From the NCBI GenBank assembly GCA_946415365.1, contig CAMKSE010000003.1:168174-232173 (forward strand): DNA of 64,000 bases, in the 5' to 3' direction. A program made the translations under genes and the position numbers. Of the stretch, positions 14,872 through 23,775 are shown in pieces (positions within the stretch are counted from its first letter, which is position 1; each line of letters begins with the position of its first letter). Origin of the DNA: an uncultured Prevotellaceae bacterium. Its GTDB lineage: Bacteria; Bacteroidota; Bacteroidia; Bacteroidales; Bacteroidaceae. The notes under the pieces were generated by a model. The model searched no databases, was not told where the DNA came from, and saw only the letters and a program-made list of their open reading frames with translations.

Positions 14872-16854
14872 ATGGAAGAGATGAAGACACAGTTGCCCGA
14901 TAATGCTTTTCGGGAATTGAAGGACGGAGAACGGTATGAACCCATGATGTCGCCTCACGGACAATATCCTGAGGTGAATGCGTGGTCAGTCACCTGGGGT
15001 GTGCTGATGGCGATGCTTTTCTCTGCAGCTGCAGCCTATCTGGGACTGAAGGTAGGACAGGTGTTCGAGGCGGCCATTCCCATTGCCATCATAGCTGTGG
15101 GCGTTTCTACAGCCGCCAGGCGTTCGAAGGCACTGGGCGAGAATGTGATCATCCAGTCGATAGGTGCCTGCTCAGGTGCTGTGGTGGCAGGTGCCATATT
15201 CACTTTGCCGGCCATCTATATCCTACAGGCGAAGTATCCAGAGATGTCGGCTTCATTCCTGAAGATCTTCATCGCCTCATTGCTGGGTGGTATCATCGGC
15301 ATTCTGTTCCTGATTCCCTTCAGGAAATATTTTGTTTCCGACATGCATGGTAAGTATCCCTTCCCAGAGGCCACGGCTACTACGCAGGTGCTTGTCAGTG
15401 GTGCAAAGGGCGGCAATCAGGCCAAGCCTTTGCTGATGGCAGGTTTGGTGGGTGGAATCTACGATTTCATCGTGGCTACCTTCGGCTGGTGGAATGAGAA
15501 CTTTACTTCACGTGTTGTGGAATGGGGACAGACAATGGCTGATCAGGCCAAACTGGTATTCAAGGTGAATACAGGTGCGGCAGTTCTCGGCCTGGGCTAT
15601 ATCATCGGCTTCAGATATTCGCTCATCATCACGTTGGGGTCGCTCTCCGTTTGGTGGCTCATCGTGCCTGGCCTTGCACTGTTTTTCGGTTCAGAGGTAT
15701 TGAACCAGTGGGATCCTTCGATTACGACAGCAGTGGGCGATATGTCGCCAGAGCAGATATTCAAGGCCTATGGCAAGTCGATAGGCATCGGAGGCATTGC
15801 TATGGCCGGTATTATCGGCATCATCAAGTCATGGGGTATCATCAAAGGTGCCGTCTCTCTCGCAGCGAAGGAGATGAAGGGTGGTGGTGAGACTGATGTG
15901 ACTCAGCAGCGTACAGAACGGGATTTGTCGTTCCGATTTATCGCCATTTCATCTATAGTAACGATACTTCTTACGTTCCTCTTCTTCTGGTTTGGCGTGA
16001 TGGACGGCAATATGCTGCAGGCGCTGGTGGCTATTGTTCTTGTGGCTGTCATTGCCTTCCTTTTCACCACCGTTGCTGCCAATGCCATCGCCATCGTAGG
16101 ATCTAACCCCGTGAGTGGTATGACGCTGATGACGCTCATCCTCGCTTCTGTGGTGATGGTGGGCGTAGGCTTGCAGGGCACCAGTGGTATGGTGGCCGCA
16201 CTGATCATGGGTGGTGTCGTCTGTACGGCGCTCTCAATGGCAGGTGCCTTTATCACCGACTTGAAGATCGGCTACTGGCTGGGTACGACCCCGAGGAAGC
16301 AGGAAACCTGGAAGTTCCTCGGCACACTCGTTTCAGCTGCTACCGTGGGAGGTGTGATGATGCTGTTGAATGAGACCTATGGCTTTGCCTCTGGACAGCT
16401 CGCCGCGCCTCAGGCCAATGCGATGGCTGCCGTGATAGATCCGCTGATGAACGGCGTGGGTGCGCCTTGGGTGCTCTATGGCATCGGTGCCGCCATTGCC
16501 ATTGTGCTCACACTCTGCAAGGTGCCGGCTTTGGCCTTTGCGTTGGGTATGTTCATTCCCTTGGAGTTGAACGTGCCGCTGCTGATAGGCGGCGCCGTAC
16601 ACTGGTTTGTGGAGACACGCTCGAAAGACAAGAAGGAGAATGAGGCTCGAAGCGAGAAAGGAACGCTCCTTGCTTCAGGTTTCATTGCGGGCGGAGCCTT
16701 GATGGGTGTCGTCAGTGCGTTGCTTCGTTTCGGAGGTTTCAACCCCGTGAGTGCCGAGTGGTTGGCAAATCCGCTTTCCGAGGTTTGCTCGCTCCTTGCG
16801 TACATATTATTAATAGGTTACTTCGTTCAAGCTACGAAGGTTTCCAGAAAATAA
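14872..16854 (+). CDS. OPT family oligopeptide transporter
   Basis: A 660-residue integral membrane protein with about 14-16 hydrophobic helices. It shows OPT-family features: an N-terminal segment leading into TM1 (WSVTWGVLMAMLFSAAAAYLGLKVGQVFEAAIPIAI), the QSIGACSGAVVAGAIFTLPAIYIL helix, a KYPFPEATATTQVL motif, and GSNPVSGMTLMTLILAS in the second half. OPT proteins take up small peptides or metal-chelating peptides by proton coupling. It is co-transcribed with the C-S lyase (8-bp gap) and ends at a strong bidirectional terminator. The combination suggests salvage of sulfur-containing peptides; that is inference. Confidence 0.9.
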   Translation: MEEMKTQLPDNAFRELKDGERYEPMMSPHGQYPEVNAWSVTWGVLMAMLFSAAAAYLGLKVGQVFEAAIPIAIIAVGVSTAARRSKALGENVIIQSIGACSGAVVAGAIFTLPAIYILQAKYPEMSASFLKIFIASLLGGIIGILFLIPFRKYFVSDMHGKYPFPEATATTQVLVSGAKGGNQAKPLLMAGLVGGIYDFIVATFGWWNENFTSRVVEWGQTMADQAKLVFKVNTGAAVLGLGYIIGFRYSLIITLGSLSVWWLIVPGLALFFGSEVLNQWDPSITTAVGDMSPEQIFKAYGKSIGIGGIAMAGIIGIIKSWGIIKGAVSLAAKEMKGGGETDVTQQRTERDLSFRFIAISSIVTILLTFLFFWFGVMDGNMLQALVAIVLVAVIAFLFTTVAANAIAIVGSNPVSGMTLMTLILASVVMVGVGLQGTSGMVAALIMGGVVCTALSMAGAFITDLKIGYWLGTTPRKQETWKFLGTLVSAATVGGVMMLLNETYGFASGQLAAPQANAMAAVIDPLMNGVGAPWVLYGIGAAIAIVLTLCKVPALAFALGMFIPLELNVPLLIGGAVHWFVETRSKDKKENEARSEKGTLLASGFIAGGALMGVVSALLRFGGFNPVSAEWLANPLSEVCSLLAYILLIGYFVQATKVSRK

Positions 16855-16857
16855 AAG

Positions 16858-16894
16858 AAAAAGGCAGAGGATTTCACAGATTCTCTGCCTTTTT
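16858..16894. terminator. bidirectional terminator between convergent genes
   Basis: A perfect 12-bp stem AAAAAGGCAGAG/CTCTGCCTTTTT (16858-16869 with 16883-16894) has A and T tracts on both sides. It serves the OPT gene on the plus strand and the GH43 gene on the minus strand. Confidence 0.9.
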
Positions 16895-16906
16895 CTTGAT
16901 TGTAGC

Positions 16907-18943
16907 TTAGTTGATCAAGAATATCTTGGTCAGTCCGTTGTACGTGGCTTTGACCGTAGCGCGGCCCTCGACGATGGGACTGATCTCGAATTTCACTCCC
17001 GGATTGTTGGAGGTCGCAGTGAGTCTGGACCCCTCGCCCAACTTGCCATACACCTGATAGCGGGTCTGATCGGTGTAACCGTTGAGATTAGTGAAACGGA
17101 TGGGTGTTGTAGGAATGACCAGCTTCTGACCATCGGCCATGATAGTGACCTGTGGCACTTGAGGTGCCTTCAGACTCATGCCTGTCTTCATGAAGCCAAT
17201 ACCATGGAGGTCGAAGAGACCATCAGGACGCTGTGGTCCACGAGGACCACCCCAGCGGGGACGCTCAGGTGCCTTTACATCAGGTCCCTCAGCCACGAGG
17301 AAGATAGCATGTTTGCCTGTCAGTCCCTCAACGGCAGGCACATTCTTATGATACAACTTAGCCGTCCGTGAATCGTCTGCAGGGATATCAAAAACCGTGA
17401 TTTCATCGCCTTTCCAAGGATCATCAAGACGTACGTGGATCTTGAAGGCACCATGTCTGCCTGGCGTCAGATTCAGATACAGTCCTGTGCCGTCGCCAAC
17501 CTTCGTACCCTCAAATGCCTTCAAGCCCTTCGTATCCTGGGCCAGACCACCGAAGCCGAAGTACTTGAAGCCGATGATGCCGCCGTTGGTGATGCCAGCC
17601 AGATCCATCGAGTTGTTCCAGATGTCGTGGTTATCCTGCATCCACTCGTTGCTATTCGTGCCGCCAGCCATGAAACAGGCATAGCCGGCAGAATAGTACT
17701 GATAGGGAGGCAGACCGAAAATCTGGAAGCCCTCGCTGGTCACTTCTGCACCAGAATAGACCATTCCATCGGAGGTTTCAGCCGTCCAGCTCTGGTCTGC
17801 GGCATAAGGATCGTAGCCCGTGATCTTCACGACGCCACCATCAGCCACCTTCTTCTTGTCCCACGTGATCTTTACAGGGGCCACCATTGCCTGACGGGCA
17901 AAGCCGAAGCCACGAGGCGGACGATGATAGAACACATACCACTGGCCGTTGATCTCCTGCAGCGAGCCGTGGGTGTTGTGGCCTGCATTGGTGGTCATCA
18001 GCTGTGAACCGTCCTCGTTGGGCACCACGCCACGGGAGTCGACGAGCACACCACCAGAGCGCCAGGGACCTAAGGGTGAGTCGCCAAAGGCATAGCGCAG
18101 AGCGGAGTTGGTGTTGCCCAGGCCATATTCCTTACCGCTGTAGCCGCTGAACACCATGACGTACTTATTACCCACCTGACGGATGGAAGACGCCTCGAAG
18201 AAATTGAAGTCGAGCGGATTCTGGCCTTTGTAAAGGGCCTTATACTCGCTGCCTTCCTTGTCCAACAGTCTGCCGTCGGCGCTGCTGGCTGGGATAAAGG
18301 GGTCGATGAGTTCCGTTCCCTCGCGCTTGGAGTACATCGTGTTCTGATCGAGTTCACAAGCCGTAGAATGCTGGAAGCCATAGAACACATAGGCCCGGAA
18401 GCCCTTGTCGTAGTCGGGATCCTTCTTGTTGGTAATCGTCTCGATGAAAACGGACGGATCGAAGTCGATGAGTGAGCCAGGCAGGCACTTGCGACCATCC
18501 TCTGTGAGGTTGATGGGTGTGAAGGGGCCGTTGGGACGGTCACTCTTACAGACCATCGCCACACGCTGCCAGCCACGGGAGTGGGGATAGAGGTAATAGG
18601 TCTTCTTGTCCGTGGACTTGTCCTTCACCTCTACAAGGTCTGGGGCGAACATCGTGTCCCACTGACCATCGACATAATGCGTGAAGATCGGACCTTCGTC
18701 GCGCCATTGGCTGAGGTCTTCGACTGGAGCCGACCACATGCGGATGTCACTACCGCAGTAGGCCGTATAATTGGTGTCGTGTGAGCCGATGATATAGGCA
18801 CGGAACTTACCTGGCTGGTCGGGATCCTCGAATACACGGGGTTCGCCGTCAGGCAGATGCTCCCAAAGGGGGAGATATGGGTTCTGCGCTTTCACCGACA
18901 AGGCCATCAAGCACAGAATGGGTAGGAGAAATAATCTTTTCAT
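16907..18943 (-). CDS. secreted GH43-family glycoside hydrolase
   Basis: A 678-residue protein with a signal peptide (MKRLFLLPILCLMALSVKAQ). The N-terminal two thirds are a GH43-type five-bladed propeller. GEPRVFEDPDQPGKFRAYIIGSHD would hold the catalytic base, DFDPSVFIE the pKa-tuning Asp and FFEASSIRQVGNKYVMVFS the acid Glu; AGHNTHGSLQEINGQWYVFYHR is another conserved stretch. The C-terminal third (about 410-678) looks like one or two beta-sandwich modules, one CBM6-like with GGIIGFKYFGFGG and GLYLNLTPGRHGAFKIHVRLD. Substrate is unknown; arabinan, xylan or galactan side chains are usual for the family. It follows the carboxylesterase gene by 15 bp, so the two form one degradation operon. 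Confidence 0.88.
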   Translation of the reverse strand: MKRLFLLPILCLMALSVKAQNPYLPLWEHLPDGEPRVFEDPDQPGKFRAYIIGSHDTNYTAYCGSDIRMWSAPVEDLSQWRDEGPIFTHYVDGQWDTMFAPDLVEVKDKSTDKKTYYLYPHSRGWQRVAMVCKSDRPNGPFTPINLTEDGRKCLPGSLIDFDPSVFIETITNKKDPDYDKGFRAYVFYGFQHSTACELDQNTMYSKREGTELIDPFIPASSADGRLLDKEGSEYKALYKGQNPLDFNFFEASSIRQVGNKYVMVFSGYSGKEYGLGNTNSALRYAFGDSPLGPWRSGGVLVDSRGVVPNEDGSQLMTTNAGHNTHGSLQEINGQWYVFYHRPPRGFGFARQAMVAPVKITWDKKKVADGGVVKITGYDPYAADQSWTAETSDGMVYSGAEVTSEGFQIFGLPPYQYYSAGYACFMAGGTNSNEWMQDNHDIWNNSMDLAGITNGGIIGFKYFGFGGLAQDTKGLKAFEGTKVGDGTGLYLNLTPGRHGAFKIHVRLDDPWKGDEITVFDIPADDSRTAKLYHKNVPAVEGLTGKHAIFLVAEGPDVKAPERPRWGGPRGPQRPDGLFDLHGIGFMKTGMSLKAPQVPQVTIMADGQKLVIPTTPIRFTNLNGYTDQTRYQVYGKLGEGSRLTATSNNPGVKFEISPIVEGRATVKATYNGLTKIFLIN

Positions 18944-18958
18944 TGTTTCTTTGATGTT

Positions 18959-20446
18959 TTATTCAGGAATAATTGGCTCACCCATCTCAGATGCCTCGGC
19001 ATCCTTGTCATCGAGTTTGAAGAGCATGAACTCGGGCTTCTCTGCTGTGCAGGGCTCCCAACCAAGGCTCTTGCCGTCCTTACCGTTGGGATCGCTATAT
19101 TTGGCGAAGTTCGTCCAGGCAGTGAGCATCTTCTCGGCGAGATCCCAGTCACCCTGGGTCCACGGACGCCAACAATGCTTCATACTCTTGAACACATACC
19201 AGAGGTCGCTGCTGTGGAAGGCTCCTTTCAGACGGGCTGTCACCTCAGGATGGCTGCCGTCATCGGGCAACGGACGGGCAAACTCGTAGGCCCAGGCCTT
19301 GCCGCCCTTCTCCTGACGGACCTTACAGAACTCTGCAATGCCAGGTCCCATGGAACCCAGATCGTTCAGGGTGTAGCCAATCATATAGGGCACATCGGCG
19401 ATAGAACCCTCACGGGCAGCCTCGTCGAAACTCTTCATGGATACATAACCATCGACAATCGGACGCTCCATCACATAGAGATCGCTCTTGTTCACCATGT
19501 TATAGATATTGCACAGGGGGTAGAGAGTCTCTGTAGAGGCGGCACGCAGCTTGGTGAGATCGGTAAGACCTGCCCAGTCCATCACCTTCTTGGTTTCTGC
19601 TTCAGCCTCCTTCAGCGTAGGATTGTAGGTAAAGAACTTCGCCATCGGCGTAGCCAGCTTGGCTGCCTCGCCATCCTTCGGAGGTACGTTCAGACCACCG
19701 CCACTCATAATGACAGCCTTGTGGAACAGGCCACGGGCAAGAGGAGACTCACAGATGGTACGCACGCTGCCTGCTCCGGCACTCTGGCCAAAGATGGTCA
19801 CATTGTCCGGGTCACCGCCAAACTGTGCGATGTTCTCTTTGATCCATTTCAACGACTGAATCTGGTCAAGTATGCCGTAGTTGCCGGATACGCTATGAGG
19901 ACTCTCGGCAGACAGTTCGCCATAAGGCATAAAGCCGAAGATGCCGAGACGATAGTTGATGGTCACGAGCACCACATCCTTCGAAGCCCACTCCTGACCG
20001 TCGAACTCGGGCTCTGTTCCCCAGCCCTCACGATAGCCGCCACCATGGATCCACAGGGCCACGGGCAGTTTCTTGTCCACCTGGCCAGGTGCCTTCGTAT
20101 AGACATTCAGATACAGACAGTCCTCACTATAGGGAGCCTCGTCGCCGTAGCCCCATTCTGTGGCATAGCCACCGGGATAGTGGACAGCCTGATAGCCGGG
20201 ATGACCGAAACGGTCGCACACCTTCACGCCTTCCCAAGCCACCACGGGCTGGGGTTCCTTCCAGCGCAGGTCGCCAATGGGAGGAGCGGCATAGGGGATG
20301 CCCTTGTAGACATACACACCGGGGTTGTCGGCTAAGATACCTTGGATCTGACCACCCTCAATGGTCAATACGGGATTGTCGACTTCAGTGGAAGTGCAAC
20401 CCAACAGTGCCAGTAACGGCAACAGTAACAATAATTTCTTCATCAT
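18959..20446 (-). CDS. type-B carboxylesterase lipoprotein
   Basis: A 495-residue alpha/beta hydrolase of the carboxylesterase type-B family, with a lipoprotein signal (LLALLGC) followed by TSTEVD. Conserved elements in order: GIPYAAPPIGDLRWKEPQP, EDCLYLNVYTK, the oxyanion-hole IHGGGY, the nucleophile elbow FGQSAGAGS (Ser222) and a late His in GAFHSSDLWYVF. Its partner genes (GH43 downstream, GH28-GH43 divergent) suggest that it removes ester groups such as acetyl or feruloyl from plant cell-wall glycans at the cell surface. That substrate is inferred from context; the family itself is broad. The ATG at 20443 is an alternative start. Confidence 0.9.
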   Translation of the reverse strand: MMKKLLLLLPLLALLGCTSTEVDNPVLTIEGGQIQGILADNPGVYVYKGIPYAAPPIGDLRWKEPQPVVAWEGVKVCDRFGHPGYQAVHYPGGYATEWGYGDEAPYSEDCLYLNVYTKAPGQVDKKLPVALWIHGGGYREGWGTEPEFDGQEWASKDVVLVTINYRLGIFGFMPYGELSAESPHSVSGNYGILDQIQSLKWIKENIAQFGGDPDNVTIFGQSAGAGSVRTICESPLARGLFHKAVIMSGGGLNVPPKDGEAAKLATPMAKFFTYNPTLKEAEAETKKVMDWAGLTDLTKLRAASTETLYPLCNIYNMVNKSDLYVMERPIVDGYVSMKSFDEAAREGSIADVPYMIGYTLNDLGSMGPGIAEFCKVRQEKGGKAWAYEFARPLPDDGSHPEVTARLKGAFHSSDLWYVFKSMKHCWRPWTQGDWDLAEKMLTAWTNFAKYSDPNGKDGKSLGWEPCTAEKPEFMLFKLDDKDAEASEMGEPIIPE

Positions 20447-20575
20447 TTACGGTTTTAAGTTGAAAAATTCAGGGCAAAGATAGGAAATAATACTGAAAGC
20501 AGCGTATATATTGGACTAAAAACTTTGTGGCGCATTATAAATGAAAAAGTATTGGTTACTTTCAAAAATATTTTG

Positions 20576-20583
20576 TATCTTTG
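20576..20583 (+). promoter_or_regulatory. -7 box of the GH28-GH43 gene
   Basis: TATCTTTG with TTGG about 20 nt upstream (20552-20555). The box overlaps a TTG that would begin a longer reading frame, which argues that translation starts at the ATG at 20611. Confidence 0.7.
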
Positions 20584-20610
20584 CACAAAATATATAATAT
20601 AAGGTGTAGA

Positions 20611-23457
20611 ATGAGACGGATAGTGTTTCCTTTCCTGATGGCAGGATGTATGACTGCTTACGCGGCCGACTTTAACATCGTTAGTTTTGGAGCTAAGTCT
20701 GATACGACGATGCTCAGTACGACGGCTATTCAACAGGCCATCGATGACTGCTCGAAGGCGGGTGGCGGAAGGGTGGTGGTTCCCGAGGGCATATACAAGA
20801 CTGGCACCATCGTACTGAAGAGCAACGTGTGCTTCTATTTGGAGCAGGGTGCGACACTCTACGGCAGCACCGACCTCAAGGATTATATCCCGATGAAATC
20901 GGACTATGTCTCGTTGAGGACGAATGTTGCAACCATCCAACTCATTTATGCCGACAAGGTGAGGAACGTGACCATTGACGGCCATGGGACTATCGACGGA
21001 CGAGGACGAGCCTTTAAGAAACTGACGTGGAACGACGAGGGCATCACGCGGCCTCATCTGTTACGGATTATACGAGGAGAAGACATCACGGTCAAGAATG
21101 TCACGCTCAGAAACAGCGGCTGCTGGATGCAGCACTATCTTGCCTGTGACCGTCTGAATATCGATGGAATCAAGGTTTTTAACCGAAATAACTATAATAA
21201 CGATGCTCTTGACCTCGATGGCTGCCATGAGGTCACGGTCAAGAGAATGGTGTCTGACAGCGATGACGACGGCATCACCTTGAAGTCTACTTCTCCCCGG
21301 CTCTGCGAGAATGTACGTATCTCCGACTGTGAGGTGTCTAGTCATTGCAATGCCGTCAAACTGGGCACGGAGACCAACGGTGGGTTCCGAAACATTAACA
21401 TCTCAGGCATTAAAGTCAAGCCGAGTAGCGATCAGAAGGAGAAGTTCTTCGGCCAGTGGATTGGTTCCTCGGCCATCTCGTTGGAGATCGTCGATGGGGG
21501 TGTCCTGGAGAATGTCTGCATCTCGGATATGACCGTCGAAGGTACAGAGTCGCCTATCTTTATCCGCCTGGGCAACCGTGGAAGAGGCTATCAGTATGCC
21601 GCTGTCGCTTCCGACTTGGAATCCGCCACCCTGATACCCATCAACCACGTGGGCACAATCAACGGTGTCCGCCTCGACAACATCCATATTCGCCATGCAG
21701 GATCCATGGGCTGCAGCATCACCGGTCTGCCTGACCATCCTGTGGAGAATATACATGTCAGCAATGTCACGATTCATCATAAGGGAGGCGTAACTGTCGA
21801 TGAAATGGCACATATTAACGATTCTGTCAAGGACGAGAAAGAGAAGGAATATCCTGAGGCGACGATGTGGGGTAACCTGCCTGCCAAGGGTTTCTTCGTC
21901 CGCCATGCACGGAATGTCCGTTTCGACCGTGTAACCGTCACCACAGAACAGCCCGATGTCCGTCCCGACTTTGTTAATATCGATGCTGACATCCAGCGTT
22001 TGCCGCTCTCCTGGGGTGATCAGGGCGATGGCACCTATGTCAATCCTGTCCTTAACGCTGACTTCTCCGATCCCGATGTTATCCGTGTGGGTAACAAGTA
22101 TTATATGGTGGCCTCCGACTTCCATTTCTTGGGCATGCAAGTGCTGGAATCAGAGGATATGGTCAATTGGCAGTACATCAGTCAGATTTATCGTCGTTTC
22201 GACGAACCGGGATGGGACGATAACCGCCATTATGCCGGTGGTTCGTGGGCTCCCGCTATCCGCTACCACGACGGACTCTACTACGTTTTCTTTTGTACCC
22301 CTGAGGAAGGACTCTATATGTCGACCGCTCAGGATCCTCACGGTCCATGGGCACCCCTGCATCTGGTTCAGCGTGTGGAGAAATGGGAAGATCCCTGCCC
22401 CTTCTGGGATACCGATGGAATGGCGTATTTAGGTCGCAGCCGTCATGGTGCAGGCCCTATCATCGTACACAAGATGTCACCTGACGGCAAACAGTTGCTT
22501 GATGAGGGTGTGACAGTCTATGAAGGTCCCATCGCCGAGGGTACGAAATGGCTGAAGCGCAACGGCTGGTATTATCTGATTATTCCTGAAGGTGGAGTAG
22601 GTACTGGTTGGCAGACGGTACTGAGATCGAAGAAAATCTATGGTCCCTACGAACGGAAGATCGTGCTCGAACAGGGATCTACGGATATCAACGGCCCGCA
22701 TCAGGGCGCCTTGGTAGATACCCCTGACGGTCAGTGGTGGTTCTACCATTTCCAGGAAACTCCTGTTTTGGGACGTGTCGTTCATCTCCAGCCCGTTCGC
22801 TGGCAGGATGACTGGCCACTGATGGGTGAAGACTACGACGGCAACGGCATCGGCGAGCCTGTACACCATTATTCCTTACCCTGTCCTACCGTTGCAAAGA
22901 CACTCCAGACTAACGATGATTTCTCCGATTCCATCGGTCTTCAGTGGCAATGGAACCATAATCCAGACAACTCACATTGGAGCCTTTCGGAATATCCTGG
23001 TTATCTCACTATCCATGCTCAGCCAGCCGACAGCCTGAAAACTTGCCGGAATATGTTAACGCAGAAGGTTTTTGGATACAGAAGTGAGAGCACTACGCTA
23101 CTTACTGCCTCCGGCAACTGCTATGCAGGTCTCTTTTGTTCTGGAAAGCTGTTCCGTGGCATCGGCATCTGTCCGCAGGGCATTTTCATCGAGGCCAACG
23201 GCCAACGGCAGATAATCGATTCAAACATTGGAACCAATCCGGAAACCCCAACCCCTATTTTCTTCCGAGTCATCAACGACTGCGAGCAGAACCGCCATCA
23301 GTTCTATTATAGCACGAACGGAAAAGACTTCATCTCTGCTGGCGACAGTTTCCCGATGCGTGCTGGCTACTGGAAAGGTATCCGAGTCGGTATTTTCTGT
23401 TACGGTACAGATAGTAAGGCACAGTTTGACTGCTTTCGTATGGAAATACAAGAATAA
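20611..23457 (+). CDS. secreted bifunctional GH28-GH43 enzyme
   Basis: A 948-residue protein from the ATG at 20611 with signal MRRIVFPFLMAGCMTAYA. Residues about 25-470 are a GH28 polygalacturonase-like beta-helix (FGAKSDTT...AIQQAIDDCSKAGGGRVVVPEG, NNDALDLDG, SDSDDDGITLKS, SSHCNAVKLGTE). The usual S/G-H-G is S-H-C here. Residues about 475-770 are a GH43 propeller with base Asp in NADFSDPDVIR, second Asp in WEDPCPFWD and acid Glu in PIAEGTKWLK. The remaining 180 residues resemble the beta-sandwich at the end of GH43 xylosidases/arabinofuranosidases. Two chemistries in one chain point to pectin with neutral side chains, such as rhamnogalacturonan or xylogalacturonan. It is divergent from the esterase/GH43 operon. 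Confidence 0.88.
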   Translation: MRRIVFPFLMAGCMTAYAADFNIVSFGAKSDTTMLSTTAIQQAIDDCSKAGGGRVVVPEGIYKTGTIVLKSNVCFYLEQGATLYGSTDLKDYIPMKSDYVSLRTNVATIQLIYADKVRNVTIDGHGTIDGRGRAFKKLTWNDEGITRPHLLRIIRGEDITVKNVTLRNSGCWMQHYLACDRLNIDGIKVFNRNNYNNDALDLDGCHEVTVKRMVSDSDDDGITLKSTSPRLCENVRISDCEVSSHCNAVKLGTETNGGFRNINISGIKVKPSSDQKEKFFGQWIGSSAISLEIVDGGVLENVCISDMTVEGTESPIFIRLGNRGRGYQYAAVASDLESATLIPINHVGTINGVRLDNIHIRHAGSMGCSITGLPDHPVENIHVSNVTIHHKGGVTVDEMAHINDSVKDEKEKEYPEATMWGNLPAKGFFVRHARNVRFDRVTVTTEQPDVRPDFVNIDADIQRLPLSWGDQGDGTYVNPVLNADFSDPDVIRVGNKYYMVASDFHFLGMQVLESEDMVNWQYISQIYRRFDEPGWDDNRHYAGGSWAPAIRYHDGLYYVFFCTPEEGLYMSTAQDPHGPWAPLHLVQRVEKWEDPCPFWDTDGMAYLGRSRHGAGPIIVHKMSPDGKQLLDEGVTVYEGPIAEGTKWLKRNGWYYLIIPEGGVGTGWQTVLRSKKIYGPYERKIVLEQGSTDINGPHQGALVDTPDGQWWFYHFQETPVLGRVVHLQPVRWQDDWPLMGEDYDGNGIGEPVHHYSLPCPTVAKTLQTNDDFSDSIGLQWQWNHNPDNSHWSLSEYPGYLTIHAQPADSLKTCRNMLTQKVFGYRSESTTLLTASGNCYAGLFCSGKLFRGIGICPQGIFIEANGQRQIIDSNIGTNPETPTPIFFRVINDCEQNRHQFYYSTNGKDFISAGDSFPMRAGYWKGIRVGIFCYGTDSKAQFDCFRMEIQE

Positions 23458-23480
23458 GGCTCGAAAAAACTTAAATAAAA

Positions 23481-23512
23481 TTTGGTTTTTTACTCGCTTA
23501 TTCGTACCTTTG
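23481..23512 (+). promoter_or_regulatory. promoter of tRNA-Arg
   Basis: TTTG at 23481-23484 and TACCTTTG at 23505-23512 are 20 nt apart; the tRNA begins 17 nt later. Confidence 0.75.
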
Positions 23513-23529
23513 CACCGTCTTTACGACAT

Positions 23530-23601
23530 GCCCTGATAGTTAAATGGATATAACAAGGCTCTCCTAAAGCTTAGTTCCGAGTTCGATTCTCGGTCGGGGT
23601 A
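23530..23601 (+). tRNA. tRNA-Arg(CCT)
   Basis: The 72-nt cloverleaf has a 7-bp acceptor (GCCCTGA with TCGGGGT, two G-U pairs), a short D arm closed by GTT/AAC, an anticodon stem AGGCT/AGCTT with loop CTCCTAA (anticodon CCT, reading AGG), and a T arm CCGAG-TTCGATT-CTCGG. Base 73 is A. The next bases are CTA, so CCA is not encoded here. The 3' end from 23581 on is repeated at 33290, where it marks the far end of an integrated element. Confidence 0.92.
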
Positions 23602-23602
23602 C
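23581..23602. repeat. left att core (22 bp) in the tRNA 3' end
   Basis: These 22 bases, from the T-arm loop to just past the discriminator, recur without mismatch at 33290-33311. They are the crossover repeat of the element between them. Confidence 0.9.
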
Positions 23603-23672
23603 TATCTGTTAAACCTCTTTTCTCTATATCTTTCTTATATTTAACAAGTTACGTCAATATCCCGTTTTCTTC

Positions 23673-23692
23673 TTTCCCCACATTTTCCCCAC
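23673..23692. repeat. arm-type repeat near left end
   Basis: Twenty bases built from two TTTCCCCAC blocks are identical to 33139-33158 and in the same orientation. The position, 70 bp inside the core, fits an integrase arm-binding site. Confidence 0.75.
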
Positions 23693-23775
23693 CAAATGCA
23701 ATTTTATTGTAGGTTGTTGGATGCGAAAGGTTGTTTTGCAATCTCTGGATAGCAATTTTTGCCATTTCTGTGAGG

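Noticed and set aside
19175..20335. 386-codon open frame antisense to the carboxylesterase gene
   Set aside because: The esterase frame carries the catalytic motifs and signal peptide; the opposite frame is a composition artefact.
20581..20610. Upstream TTG start for the GH28-GH43 gene
   Set aside because: The TTG is the end of the -7 box TATCTTTG; the ATG at 20611 directly begins a good signal peptide. The same logic was applied at 24984, 31578, 33078 and 33448.
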